This document shows positions 29,110 through 38,986 of a DNA stretch of 64,000 nucleotides, in pieces. This DNA comes from Mycetocola zhadangensis (GTDB lineage Bacteria; Actinomycetota; Actinomycetes; Actinomycetales; Microbacteriaceae): the NCBI RefSeq assembly GCF_003668565.1, contig NZ_RCWJ01000001.1:1116001-1180000 (forward strand). Reading direction: 5' to 3'. Both the position numbers and the translations under genes were made by a program. The stretch's first letter is position 1, and each line of letters starts with the position of its first letter. The notes beneath the pieces were generated by a model that was not told where the DNA came from, did not search any database, and saw only the letters and a list, made by a program, of their open reading frames with translations.

Positions 29110-29622
29110 TTATTGCTGAGCGAAGAAGGTGGATTCTGCCGCAGCAGCTCCACCGGCTTCTCCGAGCACGGCGACGTGCTGCGGCGAGAGCAAAAATACC
29201 TTGCTCGTAACGCGTTCAATCTTGCCGTACAGCCCCTGCGAGAGTCCGCTGGCGAAGTCGATGAGACGCTTGGCGTCGCCTTCGCTCATCTGCGACAGGT
29301 TGATGATGACAGGCACTCCATCACGGAACGTTTCTGCGATCACTTGGGCGTCACGGTACTGCTTGGGGTGCACGGTGAGGATCTCGTTGAGCTCGCTCGG
29401 CGCGGCCTGCTTGGTGGCAGCCGGGCGTCGCAACGGTGTCACAGGGGCACGGGTGGCAACGGGGGTCGGCCCCTGGGCAGGTGCACCGTTCGAATTTGTG
29501 GAGGCGTTGGAGCTCTGAGCCGCAGGGGTTGCCTGCTGGGCGGGAGAGTCACGCTCCTCGTACTCGAGATCGTCATCTGCGAGGCCAAGGTAGACCATGG
29601 TCTTCTTCAGCGGGTTGGACAT
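29110..29622 (-). CDS. sepF: Cell division protein SepF
   Basis: SepF tethers FtsZ to the membrane and takes the place of the FtsA that actinobacteria lack. With the ATG at 29620-29622 it has 170 residues. The N-terminal [18 protein letters not shown] is an amphipathic membrane anchor. A Pro/Ala-rich linker and the conserved FtsZ-binding domain (about 85-155, with VIINLSQM) follow. GGAGG lies 5 nt upstream of the start. A longer frame to 30042 overlaps yggS and is rejected. Confidence 0.96.
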   Translation of the reverse strand: MSNPLKKTMVYLGLADDDLEYEERDSPAQQATPAAQSSNASTNSNGAPAQGPTPVATRAPVTPLRRPAATKQAAPSELNEILTVHPKQYRDAQVIAETFRDGVPVIINLSQMSEGDAKRLIDFASGLSQGLYGKIERVTSKVFLLSPQHVAVLGEAGGAAAAESTFFAQQ

Positions 29623-29659
29623 CGCTACCTCCGTTTGTGCGGTTCCTTCTCTATGAAGA

Positions 29660-30373
29660 TTAACCGTCTGTTGGTCTGTTTCCGGTGATTGCGGTCCCAA
29701 TGCGAAGGTGTGTCGCGCCTTCGAGGATCGCTTCCCGGTAGTCGTGTGACATGCCGGCCGAGATCCGGGTCGCCGTCGGTGTGAGCGCGACGACGCGCTC
29801 CGAGTATGCGCGCAGTCGGGCGAAAGCCGCGCGAGGGTCCTCCCCGAGGGGAGCGACGGCCATGACACCAAACAGGTCGAGCCCGGCGGCGCCGAGCACC
29901 TGTTCCACGAGGGCTTCAAGCCCTGATGGCTGCACTCCCCCACGCCCCTCGTCCTCGGTGAGGTTGATCTGCACGAAGCAGGGCAGCGGGGGCATGTCGG
30001 CACCGGCGTTGTCGAGCGCTGTGACGAGCGCGGGCCGGTCAACTGAATGCACCACGGATGCGTACTGTCTGGCTTGCCTGGCTTTCTTGGACTGCAACTG
30101 CCCGACGAAGTGCCAGGAAAGGTCGGGAAGCGCGGCTAGTTCAGTCGCCTTGGCGGATGCCTCCTGGTGCCGGTTTTCGCCGACGTCCCGAACGCCGAGG
30201 TCGTAGAGATCCTCGATCAACCGAACCGGATGGAACTTGGTGACAACTATCGTTGTGATCTCGTTCGGATCGCGCCCCGCTTCTGAGGCTGCGTTGCTAA
30301 TTCCCGCTCGTACCGACGCCAAACGCTCGGCCAGCGGGCGCTGGCCGAGCGTTTGTTCGTTCTCGAGGGTCAT
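29660..30373 (-). CDS. yggS: YggS/PLPBP-family pyridoxal phosphate-binding protein
   Basis: The family keeps pyridoxal phosphate balanced and has an alanine-racemase-like barrel fold. The PLP lysine is Lys46 in [19 protein letters not shown] and [14 protein letters not shown] are typical, as is [20 protein letters not shown] near the end. The length of 237 residues is usual. It starts 2 bp after ftsZ and is followed by sepF after 37 bp, so it belongs to the division transcript. Confidence 0.95.
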   Translation of the reverse strand: MTLENEQTLGQRPLAERLASVRAGISNAASEAGRDPNEITTIVVTKFHPVRLIEDLYDLGVRDVGENRHQEASAKATELAALPDLSWHFVGQLQSKKARQARQYASVVHSVDRPALVTALDNAGADMPPLPCFVQINLTEDEGRGGVQPSGLEALVEQVLGAAGLDLFGVMAVAPLGEDPRAAFARLRAYSERVVALTPTATRISAGMSHDYREAILEGATHLRIGTAITGNRPTDG

Positions 30374-30375
30374 TC

Positions 30376-31572
30376 CTACTTGAGGAAGTCGGGGATATCG
30401 AGTTCGTCTTCGTCCGCGAACGCCGGATCGGCGGTCGCTGGCGGAGTGGACAGCGCTTCTTCGGTGACACGCCAGGTTTGGGGCGCCTCGGTAAGAACGG
30501 CACCGCTCGCTGCCTTGTCACTTCCAGCTGACGAAACGACCGCAGCGGCTGCTGGAGCGCTCGTCATGACGCCGCCCGTCGTGATGACGGCGTCTCGGAC
30601 GGACTCGGTGGCGCGCGATGGCGGTTCGCCACCGTCGAATCCGGCGGCGATGACCGTGACCCGAACCTCGTCACCAAGCGTGTCGTCGATGACGGCGCCG
30701 AAGATGATGTTGGCCTCGGGGTGAACGGCTTCCTGCACGAGTCGTGCGGCGTCGTTGATCTCGAAGATACCGAGGTTCGACCCACCCTGAATGGAGAGGA
30801 GGACTCCGTGTGCGCCTTCGATCGACGCCTCGAGCAGCGGCGATGCAACGGCCAGTTCAGCAGCTTTGATGGCGCGGTCGGCGCCGCGTGACGAGCCGAT
30901 GCCCATCAGAGCGGAGCCAGCGCCCTGCATAACGCTCTTCACGTCGGCGAAGTCGAGGTTGATCAGGCCCGGCGTCGTGATGAGGTCGGTGATGCCCTGA
31001 ACACCGGCGAGGAGCACCTGGTCGGCGGTCGAGAACGCCTCCAGCATGCTGATGCCGCGGTCGCTGATCTCAAGCAGGCGGTCGTTCGGCACGACGATAA
31101 GCGTGTCGACTTCCTCCTTGAGTTTGGCGACACCGAGCTCAGCCTGAGCCTGGCGACGGCGTCCTTCGAAGCCGAACGGCTTGGTAACGACACCGATGGT
31201 CAGTGCGCCAATGGACTTCGCGATCCTCGCGACGACCGGCGCCCCACCAGTTCCGGTACCGCCACCCTCCCCAGCGGTGACGAAGACCATGTCTGCGCCA
31301 GCGAGGGCTTCTTCAATTTCTTCAGCGTGGTCCTCGGCGGCACGACGGCCAACCTCGGGGTCTGCGCCGGCGCCGAGGCCGCGAGTGATCTCGCGTCCGA
31401 CGTCGAGCTTCACATCGGCGTCGCTCATGAGCAGCGCCTGTGCGTCGGTATTGATGGCGATGAACTCGACGCCGCGAAGGCCGAGCTCAATCATTCGATT
31501 GACAGCATTGACGCCGCCGCCGCCAATGCCGACGACCTTGATTACGGCAAGGTAGTTCTGGTTTGTAGTCAC
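30376..31572 (-). CDS. ftsZ: Cell division protein FtsZ
   Basis: FtsZ is the tubulin-like GTPase that forms the division ring. The tubulin signature GGGTGTG is at 103-109, with [14 protein letters not shown] near the start and NTDAQAL after it. The C-terminal peptide [10 protein letters not shown] is the binding site for SepF and other partners. The length of 398 residues is normal. Translation begins at GTG, with GGAGG 6 nt upstream. A palindrome and a hairpin occupy the 147-bp spacer before it, suggesting its own promoter. Confidence 0.98.
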   Translation of the reverse strand: MTTNQNYLAVIKVVGIGGGGVNAVNRMIELGLRGVEFIAINTDAQALLMSDADVKLDVGREITRGLGAGADPEVGRRAAEDHAEEIEEALAGADMVFVTAGEGGGTGTGGAPVVARIAKSIGALTIGVVTKPFGFEGRRRQAQAELGVAKLKEEVDTLIVVPNDRLLEISDRGISMLEAFSTADQVLLAGVQGITDLITTPGLINLDFADVKSVMQGAGSALMGIGSSRGADRAIKAAELAVASPLLEASIEGAHGVLLSIQGGSNLGIFEINDAARLVQEAVHPEANIIFGAVIDDTLGDEVRVTVIAAGFDGGEPPSRATESVRDAVITTGGVMTSAPAAAAVVSSAGSDKAASGAVLTEAPQTWRVTEEALSTPPATADPAFADEDELDIPDFLK

Positions 31573-31596
31573 GTCCGGCCTCCGGTGAGAACTCTC

Positions 31597-31616
31597 AACC
31601 TCAGGTTAAGGTTTAA
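31597..31616 (-). promoter_or_regulatory. Palindrome and direct repeats upstream of ftsZ
   Basis: AACCT-C-AGGTT (31597-31607) is a perfect inverted repeat, and AAGGTTT follows directly. It lies 25-44 bp upstream of the ftsZ start. It could be an operator or part of a promoter. A GC-rich hairpin (CCCCG/CGGGG, about 31682-31698) lies further upstream, near the ftsQ end. Confidence 0.4.
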
Positions 31617-31719
31617 AGTTATGCTCAGTATGCATTTCTTGTATTTGACGTTAGGGCCAGTTGCGCGCGCGACAGGGACGACTCCCCGCGTGTCGGGGAT
31701 CCGGGAGTGAAAGTCGCCG

Positions 31720-32643
31720 CTATCGAACCACGGCGACGCTCGGTGAGCTGACGTCGTAGACATCAAAACCCGGCTGGGCGGCCATGAGCTTGGTCAAGGT
31801 GAACGCCTTCAACTTCGACTCGTCTGCGCTTCCCCAGACGATGCTGGCATCGCCGTCGCGCAGGCTGAAGGTCACGTCGTCCTGGGTGGTCGCGGTCACT
31901 TCGTCCACAGTGGCGAAAAGATCTTCCGGGAGGCTCCGCAAGACGGCTGCCGCCGACAGGAATCCCGGTGCCTCACTGCCGCCGTCAACGGCTATGAGCG
32001 GGTAGTTTGGCGGCCGACTTGTCGATTCCTCGATCACGACGCCAGCCGCATCAACAACCGTGAAGCCGTCAGGCGTTGCAAGCGCTCCAACGGGTGTGCG
32101 CTCAACGAGCCGGACAACGAGGGTCGATGGCGGACGCGCCTGGACCGAGTACGACTCGATCAGCGGGTACGTCACGAGCGCCGCCTTGATGGCTGTGTCG
32201 TCAACAAGGGGGAACGGCGTGCCGAGCTGGCTCGACAAATCCTGCACTACAGCGTCCGAGTTCACCCGGAAGGCACCCTCCACCTGGATCTCCCGAACGG
32301 AGAGCAGCGGGGTATATGCCGCTACCACCGCAACAAGCGCGAGGACGACAACACTGCCTGTACCAACGAGCCAGTTGCGGCGGAGTCGGCGGGCGCTTGC
32401 CGTGAAACGCCTGACCTCGGCTTTCTCAACGCGCTTGCGCTGCTTGCGTGCCTCGCGTGGGCTCACCTGAGCGCTGACGAGCGGGGGGACGCCCCCGCCG
32501 TCGTCACTGGTCTGCTTCGGTGCCGCCCGCCCAAAGAGCGGGATCGGGTCGGGGCGCTCGGCTGGGGTGTCGTCGGGAAGTCGACCTGCTCCCCCACCTG
32601 TCTCGGCTGGCCGCTGCGGCGTGAAGCCGGAGGGACGTTTCAT
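31720..32643 (-). CDS. ftsQ: Cell division protein FtsQ
   Basis: FtsQ is a bitopic divisome protein. Residues 1-100 are cytoplasmic, Pro/Gly-rich then basic. A single membrane helix lies at about 98-118. A POTRA domain begins at LLSVREIQVEGAFRVNSD and an FtsQ beta domain completes the outer part. The length of 307 residues is typical. It starts 3 bp after the murC stop. Confidence 0.93.
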   Translation of the reverse strand: MKRPSGFTPQRPAETGGGAGRLPDDTPAERPDPIPLFGRAAPKQTSDDGGGVPPLVSAQVSPREARKQRKRVEKAEVRRFTASARRLRRNWLVGTGSVVVLALVAVVAAYTPLLSVREIQVEGAFRVNSDAVVQDLSSQLGTPFPLVDDTAIKAALVTYPLIESYSVQARPPSTLVVRLVERTPVGALATPDGFTVVDAAGVVIEESTSRPPNYPLIAVDGGSEAPGFLSAAAVLRSLPEDLFATVDEVTATTQDDVTFSLRDGDASIVWGSADESKLKAFTLTKLMAAQPGFDVYDVSSPSVAVVR

Positions 32644-32646
32644 CGC

Positions 32647-34044
32647 CTAGCCCCGTGCGGCCGTCAGCGACCCGAGCAGTTGCGGGACGATGCGGTAGAC
32701 GTCTCCACAGCCGAGGGTGATCACGTAGTCTCCCGGCTGGGCGATCGACGCAACGTAGTCTGCAGCGTCCTGCCAGTCCGAGATGAACCGAACCTTCGAA
32801 GCATCCGCAAACCTGTCAGAAACGGTGGCACCTGTGACACCGGGTTCCGGGTCTTCCCTCGCGCCGTAAACATCGAGGACGATCGTGTGGTCTGCGTGAG
32901 ACTCGAGCGTGTCGGCGAACTCGCGCGCCATCAAGCGGGTGCGGCTGTAGAGGTGTGGCTGGTGCACGGCGATGATACGGCCGTTGCCCACCACCGTTCG
33001 AGCGGCGGACAGCGCCGCGGCGACCTCGGTCGGGTGGTGGGCATAGTCGTCGTACACGCTCACACCGTCAACGGTGCCGTGCAGCTCGAAGCGCCGTTCG
33101 GTTCCGCCGAACTCGGCGATGGCCGCAAGGGACTCCGAAATGCCGAAACCGAGTCCAACCAGCACGGCAAGCGCCCCAGCCGCGTTGATGGCGTTGTGCT
33201 TTCCGGGTACACGAAGTGTGGCGCCGTTGTCCTGGCCTTCAACGCTCACAATGAAGGAAACGAGCCCCTCGGAACTGATCGAGGACACGCGGACGTCGGC
33301 GTCGGGGCTTTCACCGAACGTGATGACGCGCTTACCAGTGAGCTTTTTGGTGACTCGGATCGCACCAGGGTCGTCAGACGAAATGACCACCAATTCCGAG
33401 GCCTTCTGCGCGAACTCGACAAAGGCGTCATCAAACGCTTCAAGAGAGCCATAGTGGTCGAGGTGATCGGCATCGACGTTGGTGATGAGCGCGACCGCTG
33501 TGTCGTAGAGCAGGAAGGAGCCGTCCGACTCGTCGGCCTCGACGACGAACAGTTCACCTGTTCCGCTTGCGCTTGACACACCGAGCGATTCGATGACGCC
33601 GCCGTTGACGAAGCTGGGGCTCTCGGACAGGCCGAGAAGCCCTGTGATGATCATTCCCGTTGACGTCGTCTTGCCGTGCGCGCCTGCGACTGCGACGAGT
33701 CGCTTCCGGTTGATCAGCCAGGCCAGGGCCTGCGAACGGTGCAGCACCGGGATGCCGCGTTCCTGTGCGAGTACGTACTCAGGGTTTGTCGGCCAGAGGG
33801 CACTCGTGACGACGAGGGTGTCAGCGGAGCCGACGTTCGCGGCATCGTGCCCGATGCTGATGGTAGCTCCGAGTTCGCGAAGGGCTGCGATGTTCGACGA
33901 GTCACGGACGTCGGAGCCGGTGACCACGTGTCCGGCCGCGAGGAAGAGCCTGGCGATACCGCTCATCCCTGAACCGCCGATGCCCACGAAGTGGACAGCG
34001 CCGAGTTCGTCGGGGATCTCGATGCTGAAGTCGGGTTTGATCAC
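32647..34044 (-). CDS. murC: UDP-N-acetylmuramate--L-alanine ligase
   Basis: MurC adds the first amino acid, L-Ala, to UDP-MurNAc. The nucleotide-sugar site is [12 protein letters not shown] (20-31) and the ATP loop is [10 protein letters not shown] (121-130). EADESDGSF and DDYAHHPTE are Mur ligase signatures with metal and ATP contacts. The protein has 465 residues. It is 66 bp downstream of murG. Confidence 0.97.
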   Translation of the reverse strand: MIKPDFSIEIPDELGAVHFVGIGGSGMSGIARLFLAAGHVVTGSDVRDSSNIAALRELGATISIGHDAANVGSADTLVVTSALWPTNPEYVLAQERGIPVLHRSQALAWLINRKRLVAVAGAHGKTTSTGMIITGLLGLSESPSFVNGGVIESLGVSSASGTGELFVVEADESDGSFLLYDTAVALITNVDADHLDHYGSLEAFDDAFVEFAQKASELVVISSDDPGAIRVTKKLTGKRVITFGESPDADVRVSSISSEGLVSFIVSVEGQDNGATLRVPGKHNAINAAGALAVLVGLGFGISESLAAIAEFGGTERRFELHGTVDGVSVYDDYAHHPTEVAAALSAARTVVGNGRIIAVHQPHLYSRTRLMAREFADTLESHADHTIVLDVYGAREDPEPGVTGATVSDRFADASKVRFISDWQDAADYVASIAQPGDYVITLGCGDVYRIVPQLLGSLTAARG

Positions 34045-34110
34045 GGTGTACTTCCCTGTTTGTCGTTCGCGCCGTGTGGCAGCTTGAGTTTAAGCGTGTC
34101 GGATGTGAGT

Positions 34111-35193
34111 TCAGGACGACGACGTGGCGAGAGCCTCGTCGATGAGGGTCAGCATCCGGCTTGACCCTTCGAGCGTCCCCATGAGTCGCGACTGAACAGC
34201 CATATCCTGAACGCGCATCCTGTCTGTCATGAGCGGAATCAGTGAGGAGGAAATCCACTCGGGAGTGAATTTGGCGTCGAGCACGATGACGGCACCGCCG
34301 GCGTTCACGGCGTCAGCGGCGTTGTATCGCTGTTCACCGTTTCCAACCGGGTATGGGACATATGCGGCGGGAATACCGAGGGCGCTCAGTTCCGAGACCG
34401 TTGCGGCCCCCGCGCGTGAAACCGTGAAGTCAGCGACGGCGAGGGCGAGGTCCATGCGGTCACAGTATGGCGCCATCCGGTAATGCCTCGTGCCCGGGTC
34501 GGTCAGGTCGGATTTGTCCCCCGTGATGTGCAGGATCTGGAAGCCGGCGTCGATGATCATGTCGCGGGAGTCGTAGATGGTCTTGTTGACCTTGCGCGCA
34601 CCCAGTGATCCGCCAGTGACGAGGAGGGTCGGCCGGTCGTCCGCGAGGTCGAAGACGTCTCGGGCCTCGCGGCGGGCAGCGTCCCGGTCAAGCCGTTCGA
34701 TTTCGCGGCGGAGCGGCATCCCGACGAATCGCGAGTTGCGCAGCCGGGTGCCGTGGAACGCCACACCGACGAATTTCGTGTAGCGCGCGCCCAGCCGGTT
34801 AGCCAGCCCGGGCTTCGCGTTCGCCTCGTGCAGGACAAGCGGAACTTTCGCCCGTCGAGCGGCGAGATATGCCGGTGCTGAGGCGTAGCCGCCGAAGCCA
34901 ACGACAACATCGATCTGATGGGTGGAGATCATCTCGACCACACTCGCGACGGCCGCTGAGAACCGGGGGGCGAAGCTGAACACTGAACCGTTCAGCTTGC
35001 GGGGAAACGGCAGCTTTTCGATGGTCAGGAGTTCGTAGCCACGCTCAGGGACGAGCCTGGCCTCAAGGCCTTCCTTCGTTCCAAGAACGAGAACGTGAGC
35101 GTCTGGGTCACGTTCGGTAATGGCATCCGCTATTGCGAGAAGAGGGTTCACATGGCCAGCGGTACCTCCGCCAGCGAGAAGGTAGTTCGTCAT
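34111..35193 (-). CDS. murG: UDP-N-acetylglucosamine--N-acetylmuramyl-(pentapeptide) pyrophosphoryl-undecaprenol N-acetylglucosamine transferase
   Basis: MurG converts lipid I to lipid II on the inner membrane face. LLAGGGTAGHVNPLLAIAD is the first glycine loop. GFGGYASAPAYLAAR and VTGGSLGARKVN form later acceptor and donor sites, and SRAGAATVSELSALGIPA binds UDP-GlcNAc. The length of 360 residues is normal. Its ATG overlaps the ftsW stop by 4 bp. Confidence 0.97.
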   Translation of the reverse strand: MTNYLLAGGGTAGHVNPLLAIADAITERDPDAHVLVLGTKEGLEARLVPERGYELLTIEKLPFPRKLNGSVFSFAPRFSAAVASVVEMISTHQIDVVVGFGGYASAPAYLAARRAKVPLVLHEANAKPGLANRLGARYTKFVGVAFHGTRLRNSRFVGMPLRREIERLDRDAARREARDVFDLADDRPTLLVTGGSLGARKVNKTIYDSRDMIIDAGFQILHITGDKSDLTDPGTRHYRMAPYCDRMDLALAVADFTVSRAGAATVSELSALGIPAAYVPYPVGNGEQRYNAADAVNAGGAVIVLDAKFTPEWISSSLIPLMTDRMRVQDMAVQSRLMGTLEGSSRMLTLIDEALATSSS

Positions 35194-36404
35194 CGGGTAT
35201 ATCGCTCTCCTGCTAAGGGGAATCGGGGTTTCGAGGCCTGCTCGCGTGCAAATGACAGCACGATGCCAACGGCGCAGAGGGACGTCAGGAGTGCCGTTCC
35301 TCCCGCTGAGATAAAGGGAAGTGGAACACCGAGAACCGGGAGGAGCCTGAGTACGACCCCGATGTTTACGAACGCCTGGCCGATGATCCAGACCAAAATA
35401 GCGCCGGTTGTGATGCGGACGAACGGGTCGGAGCTGGCACGGATCACACGAACGAAGGACACAGCGAGGAGCACGAACATGATGAGGACGACTGTCGCCC
35501 CGATCAGACCGAGTTCCTCACCGATGATGGCAAAGATGTAGTCATTCGACGCAGCGGGCAGCCAGGAGTACTTTTCGCGCGAGTTACCGAGCCCCAGGCC
35601 GAACACTCCCCCGTTTGCCAGCGCCCAGGTGCCATGAAGCGGCTGCCAGCAGAGGTTCTCGTAGTCGGCGCACTCTTCGTCGAGGAAGGTGAGGATGCGC
35701 GCCATCCGGTTCGGGCTGATGAGGGCCATCACCGCGAAGAGGGCAACACCGGCGAGAACGGGGACGAGCAGGAAGCGAAGCTTGAGGTTCGCGAAGAACA
35801 TGGCACCGATCACGATGCCAGCCATGATGACGACGGTTCCGAGGTCCCTTCCGCCGAGGACGAGGCCCAGCGCGATGGCGGAGACAGGGACAACGGGAAT
35901 GAGCGCGTGTTTCCAGTCGCTCAGCAGGTTGATCTTCTTGCCCAGAATGAATCCAAGCCAGACAGCAAGGGCAAGCTTCAGCAGTTCGGAGGGCTGGCCA
36001 TTGATGGGCCCGATCGCGATCCAGTTGCGGTTTCCACCCTCGGTGATGCCGAGAGGGGTAAACACAAGGAGCTGGAGGACAAGAGCGCCGAAGAGCGCGA
36101 GCCAGGCCCACTTCTTCCAGAAGCGCACCGGGATGCGGGAAATCACGAGCATCAACGGAATGCCGATCAGCGCGTAGGTCGCCTGCTTCCAGAAGCCGCC
36201 GAAGAATCCCTTGTTGTCGAGGAAGGAATCGACGGAGGAACTGGAGAGCACCATGACGAGACCAACGCCAACGAGAAACACAGTTGTGCAGAGGACGAGC
36301 AGGTAATTGCTCGATTCCGGGCGAACGTATGCGCCCAGTCGTATCCTCGAACTTCTGGCGCCGGTGTCTTCGCTAAGCGAACGGTTGGTTGGTGGGGCGC
36401 TCAT
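35190..36404 (-). CDS. ftsW: Septal peptidoglycan polymerase FtsW
   Basis: FtsW is the SEDS-family glycosyltransferase that polymerises lipid II with FtsI. It has about ten membrane spans. The family motifs include GGNRNWIAIGPINGQPSELL and LPFISAGGTAL near the end. The ATG at 36402-36404 gives 404 residues starting MSAPPTN. A longer frame to 36695 runs through murD and is rejected. The start lies 32 bp inside the 3' end of murD. Confidence 0.94.
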   Translation of the reverse strand: MSAPPTNRSLSEDTGARSSRIRLGAYVRPESSNYLLVLCTTVFLVGVGLVMVLSSSSVDSFLDNKGFFGGFWKQATYALIGIPLMLVISRIPVRFWKKWAWLALFGALVLQLLVFTPLGITEGGNRNWIAIGPINGQPSELLKLALAVWLGFILGKKINLLSDWKHALIPVVPVSAIALGLVLGGRDLGTVVIMAGIVIGAMFFANLKLRFLLVPVLAGVALFAVMALISPNRMARILTFLDEECADYENLCWQPLHGTWALANGGVFGLGLGNSREKYSWLPAASNDYIFAIIGEELGLIGATVVLIMFVLLAVSFVRVIRASSDPFVRITTGAILVWIIGQAFVNIGVVLRLLPVLGVPLPFISAGGTALLTSLCAVGIVLSFAREQASKPRFPLAGERYTR

Positions 36405-37890
36405 CTGCCTCACCTTCCCATCGTTCACGTACAGCGTTCGAAAACAGTCGGCCACGTTCCGCGTAATCCGTGAACTGGTCCATCGATGCGGCGGCGGGTG
36501 CGAGGAGCACCACATCACCAGCAACTGCGAGTCGCGACGCAAGGTCCACGGCTTGCGGCATGACATCTTCAGTGTGATCCGCGTCGACCTCGGCGAGAGG
36601 GACGTGGGGCGCGTGTCGCTCGAATGCGCCGAGGATGGCGGACCGGTCCTTGCCGATGATGACCGCACCGCGGAGCCGGTCGCTGTGTCGGGCAACGAGG
36701 TCTCCGACGTCGACGCCCTTGAGCAGTCCGCCGAGGATCCAGACCACTGAAGGGTATGCCCCGAGCGACGCGTTCGCGGCGTGCGGGTTCGTCGCCTTCG
36801 AGTCGTTGATCCAGCTGATGTTGTTGCGTGTCAGAACGGGCTGGATCCGGTGGGCGTCGAGTCGGAATTTGTTGAGTGCTGAGCGCACCTGCGCGGGTGT
36901 CACGCCATACGAGCGTGCGAGTGCGCTCGCAGCGAGGACGTTGGCAACGATGTGTGGCGCCGCGAGGCCCGCAGCATCCAGGTCGGCGACGGTGGTGACC
37001 TCGAGCGCGGAGGTCGACCGCTCCTCCAGGAACGCACGGTCAACAACTATGCCGTCGACAATGCCGAAATCGCTTGGGCCGGGTACGCCCAGGTCGAATC
37101 CGATGGCGCGTGCGCCCTCTTCAACGTCCGCGTCTCGAAGCAGGGCTTCGGTACGCGAGTCAGATTTGTTGTACACGCATGCGACGCGGGTCCTGTCGTA
37201 GACCTGTCCCTTCGCCGCAACGTACGCGTCGAACGAGCCGTGCCAATCGATGTGGTCCAGCGCGATATTCAGGCACGCGCTCGAGAACGGTGTGACGAAG
37301 TCCGGGCCGGCCTGCGCTCCGAGGTAGTGCAACTGGTAGCTGGAGAGCTCAACGACGAACACATCGAAGCCCTGGGGGTCACGAACGGCGTCGAGGACCG
37401 GCACTCCGATGTTTCCGCACGGTGCGACTCGAAGCCCAGCCTCTGCGAGCATCGCGGCCGCGAGCTGGACGGTCGTGGTCTTGCCGTTTGTTCCGGTGAC
37501 AAGGATCCACTCGGCGGGAGTGCCCGTCTTGTCGCGGACTCGCCAGGCGAGCTCGATGTCTCCCCATACGGTGACCTGGTTGCGAGCTGCCCACTCGAGC
37601 AATGGGTGATCGGGGTGGAAACCCGGCGACACAATGAGCACCTCTGGATGGTGCTCGTCAAGGTCGACAGGCACCTGGGAGAGATCGGTCTGGACGAGCC
37701 GCGCGCCGATGACACCCACAAGGCCCGCGCGTTCGTTGTCGCCCTCTGGCGCGAGCACGAGGACGTCAGCTCCGAGTTCCGCGAGCGTGTCTGCCGCGGC
37801 AAAGCCGGTGACGCCGAGACCAAGTACGGCGACCCGAAGGCCTTTCCAGTTCGCGTGCCAGCTGGTGAGCGAGTTCAAGCGGTCGGACAT
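36373..37890 (-). CDS. murD: UDP-N-acetylmuramoyl-L-alanine--D-glutamate ligase
   Basis: MurD adds D-Glu. The ATP loop TGTNGKTTT is at 132-140, and VSPGFHPDHP replaces the more common SPGI form. SACLNIALDHIDWH and the NDSKATNPHA motif are ligase signatures, the latter characteristic of MurD. Starting from the ATG at 37888-37890 it has 505 residues. An in-frame ATG 60 bp upstream lies inside mraY and was not chosen. Only 1 bp separates it from mraY. Confidence 0.95.
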   Translation of the reverse strand: MSDRLNSLTSWHANWKGLRVAVLGLGVTGFAAADTLAELGADVLVLAPEGDNERAGLVGVIGARLVQTDLSQVPVDLDEHHPEVLIVSPGFHPDHPLLEWAARNQVTVWGDIELAWRVRDKTGTPAEWILVTGTNGKTTTVQLAAAMLAEAGLRVAPCGNIGVPVLDAVRDPQGFDVFVVELSSYQLHYLGAQAGPDFVTPFSSACLNIALDHIDWHGSFDAYVAAKGQVYDRTRVACVYNKSDSRTEALLRDADVEEGARAIGFDLGVPGPSDFGIVDGIVVDRAFLEERSTSALEVTTVADLDAAGLAAPHIVANVLAASALARSYGVTPAQVRSALNKFRLDAHRIQPVLTRNNISWINDSKATNPHAANASLGAYPSVVWILGGLLKGVDVGDLVARHSDRLRGAVIIGKDRSAILGAFERHAPHVPLAEVDADHTEDVMPQAVDLASRLAVAGDVVLLAPAAASMDQFTDYAERGRLFSNAVRERWEGEADERPTNQPFA

Positions 37891-37891
37891 G

Positions 37892-38986
37892 TTAGCGCAG
37901 GATCCATTCGAGGTAGAAGGTTCCGACACCGGCTGCTGCGAGGAGCCCACCGACGATCCAGAACCGTACGACGACGGTCACTTCAGCCCATCCCTTGAGC
38001 TCGAAGTGGTGGTGGATAGGGCTCATTCGGAAGATCCGCTTGCCGTGGGTGAGTTTGAAGTAACCGCGCTGCACGATGACCGAGCCGGTCTCGATGACGA
38101 AGAGGCCACCGATGAGCACGAGCAGGAGCTCGGTGCGGGTGAGGATCGCAAGCGCGGCAATGGCTCCACCGAGCGCAAGCGAGCCGGTGTCACCGAGGAA
38201 GATCGACGCTGGCGACGTGTTCCACCACAGGAAGCCGACAAGTGCGCCTGCGATCGCGGCGGCGACGATAGCCAAAGCCAGAGGATCGCGGACTTCGTAG
38301 CACTTGTACGCGACTTCGTCGGCAATGGACGCCCCGAAACAGGATTGGTTGTACTGCCAGAAGCCGATGACGACGTACGATCCGAACGCGAGGATGGACG
38401 CTCCTGTTGCCAGCCCATCCAGTCCGTCGGTGACGTTGACGGCATTCGAGGTCGCTGTGACGAGGAAGCTGGTCCACAGGAGGTAGAGCACCACTCCGAT
38501 CACTGGACCGAGGATCATGAGGTTCAGTGGGAGATCGCGCGTCACCGAGATGGCTGTCGACGCCGGGGTGACCCCTTCAGCGCTCGGGAAGTTAATGGCG
38601 AGGATGCCGAAGATCACGGCGACGACAACCTGACCGAAGACCTTCGCCCAGCCTGTCAGCCCGAGGCTGCGCTGTTTGCGCGTCTTCGTGAAATCGTCGA
38701 TGAAGCCAACGATGCCCAGCCCGACCATCATGAAGAGCACGAGGAGTGCGGAAACACTGATCGCGTCACCCGTGATGATCATGGCGGTGAAGAAGCCGAA
38801 CAGCGTCGCCAGGATGATGACAATGCCACCCATCGTCGCCGTTCCCCGCTTCGCGTGGTGGGATTTGGGACCGTCATCGCGGATGAACTGACCCCACTGG
38901 AGCTTTCGGAACAGCTTGACGAAGACCGGGGTGAGGAAGAGAGAGAAGGCCATCGACAACGCCGCGGCCGTGAGGAGTGCTACCAC
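37892..38986 (-). CDS. mraY: Phospho-N-acetylmuramoyl-pentapeptide-transferase
   Basis: MraY joins UDP-MurNAc-pentapeptide to undecaprenyl phosphate, giving lipid I. About ten helices are predicted over 364 residues. The catalytic motifs are [21 protein letters not shown] and [13 protein letters not shown], with [10 protein letters not shown] near the C-terminus. The start is GTG and overlaps the murF stop by 7 bp. Confidence 0.97.
   Translation of the reverse strand: MVALLTAAALSMAFSLFLTPVFVKLFRKLQWGQFIRDDGPKSHHAKRGTATMGGIVIILATLFGFFTAMIITGDAISVSALLVLFMMVGLGIVGFIDDFTKTRKQRSLGLTGWAKVFGQVVVAVIFGILAINFPSAEGVTPASTAISVTRDLPLNLMILGPVIGVVLYLLWTSFLVTATSNAVNVTDGLDGLATGASILAFGSYVVIGFWQYNQSCFGASIADEVAYKCYEVRDPLALAIVAAAIAGALVGFLWWNTSPASIFLGDTGSLALGGAIAALAILTRTELLLVLIGGLFVIETGSVIVQRGYFKLTHGKRIFRMSPIHHHFELKGWAEVTVVVRFWIVGGLLAAAGVGTFYLEWILR

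Noticed and set aside
29623-30042. Long N-terminal extension of sepF
   Set aside because: It overlaps yggS and has no family residues; the start at 29622 has an excellent ribosome binding site.
36405-36695. Long N-terminal extension of ftsW
   Set aside because: It lies within murD and is Ser/Arg-rich, while the start at 36404 gives a normal FtsW.
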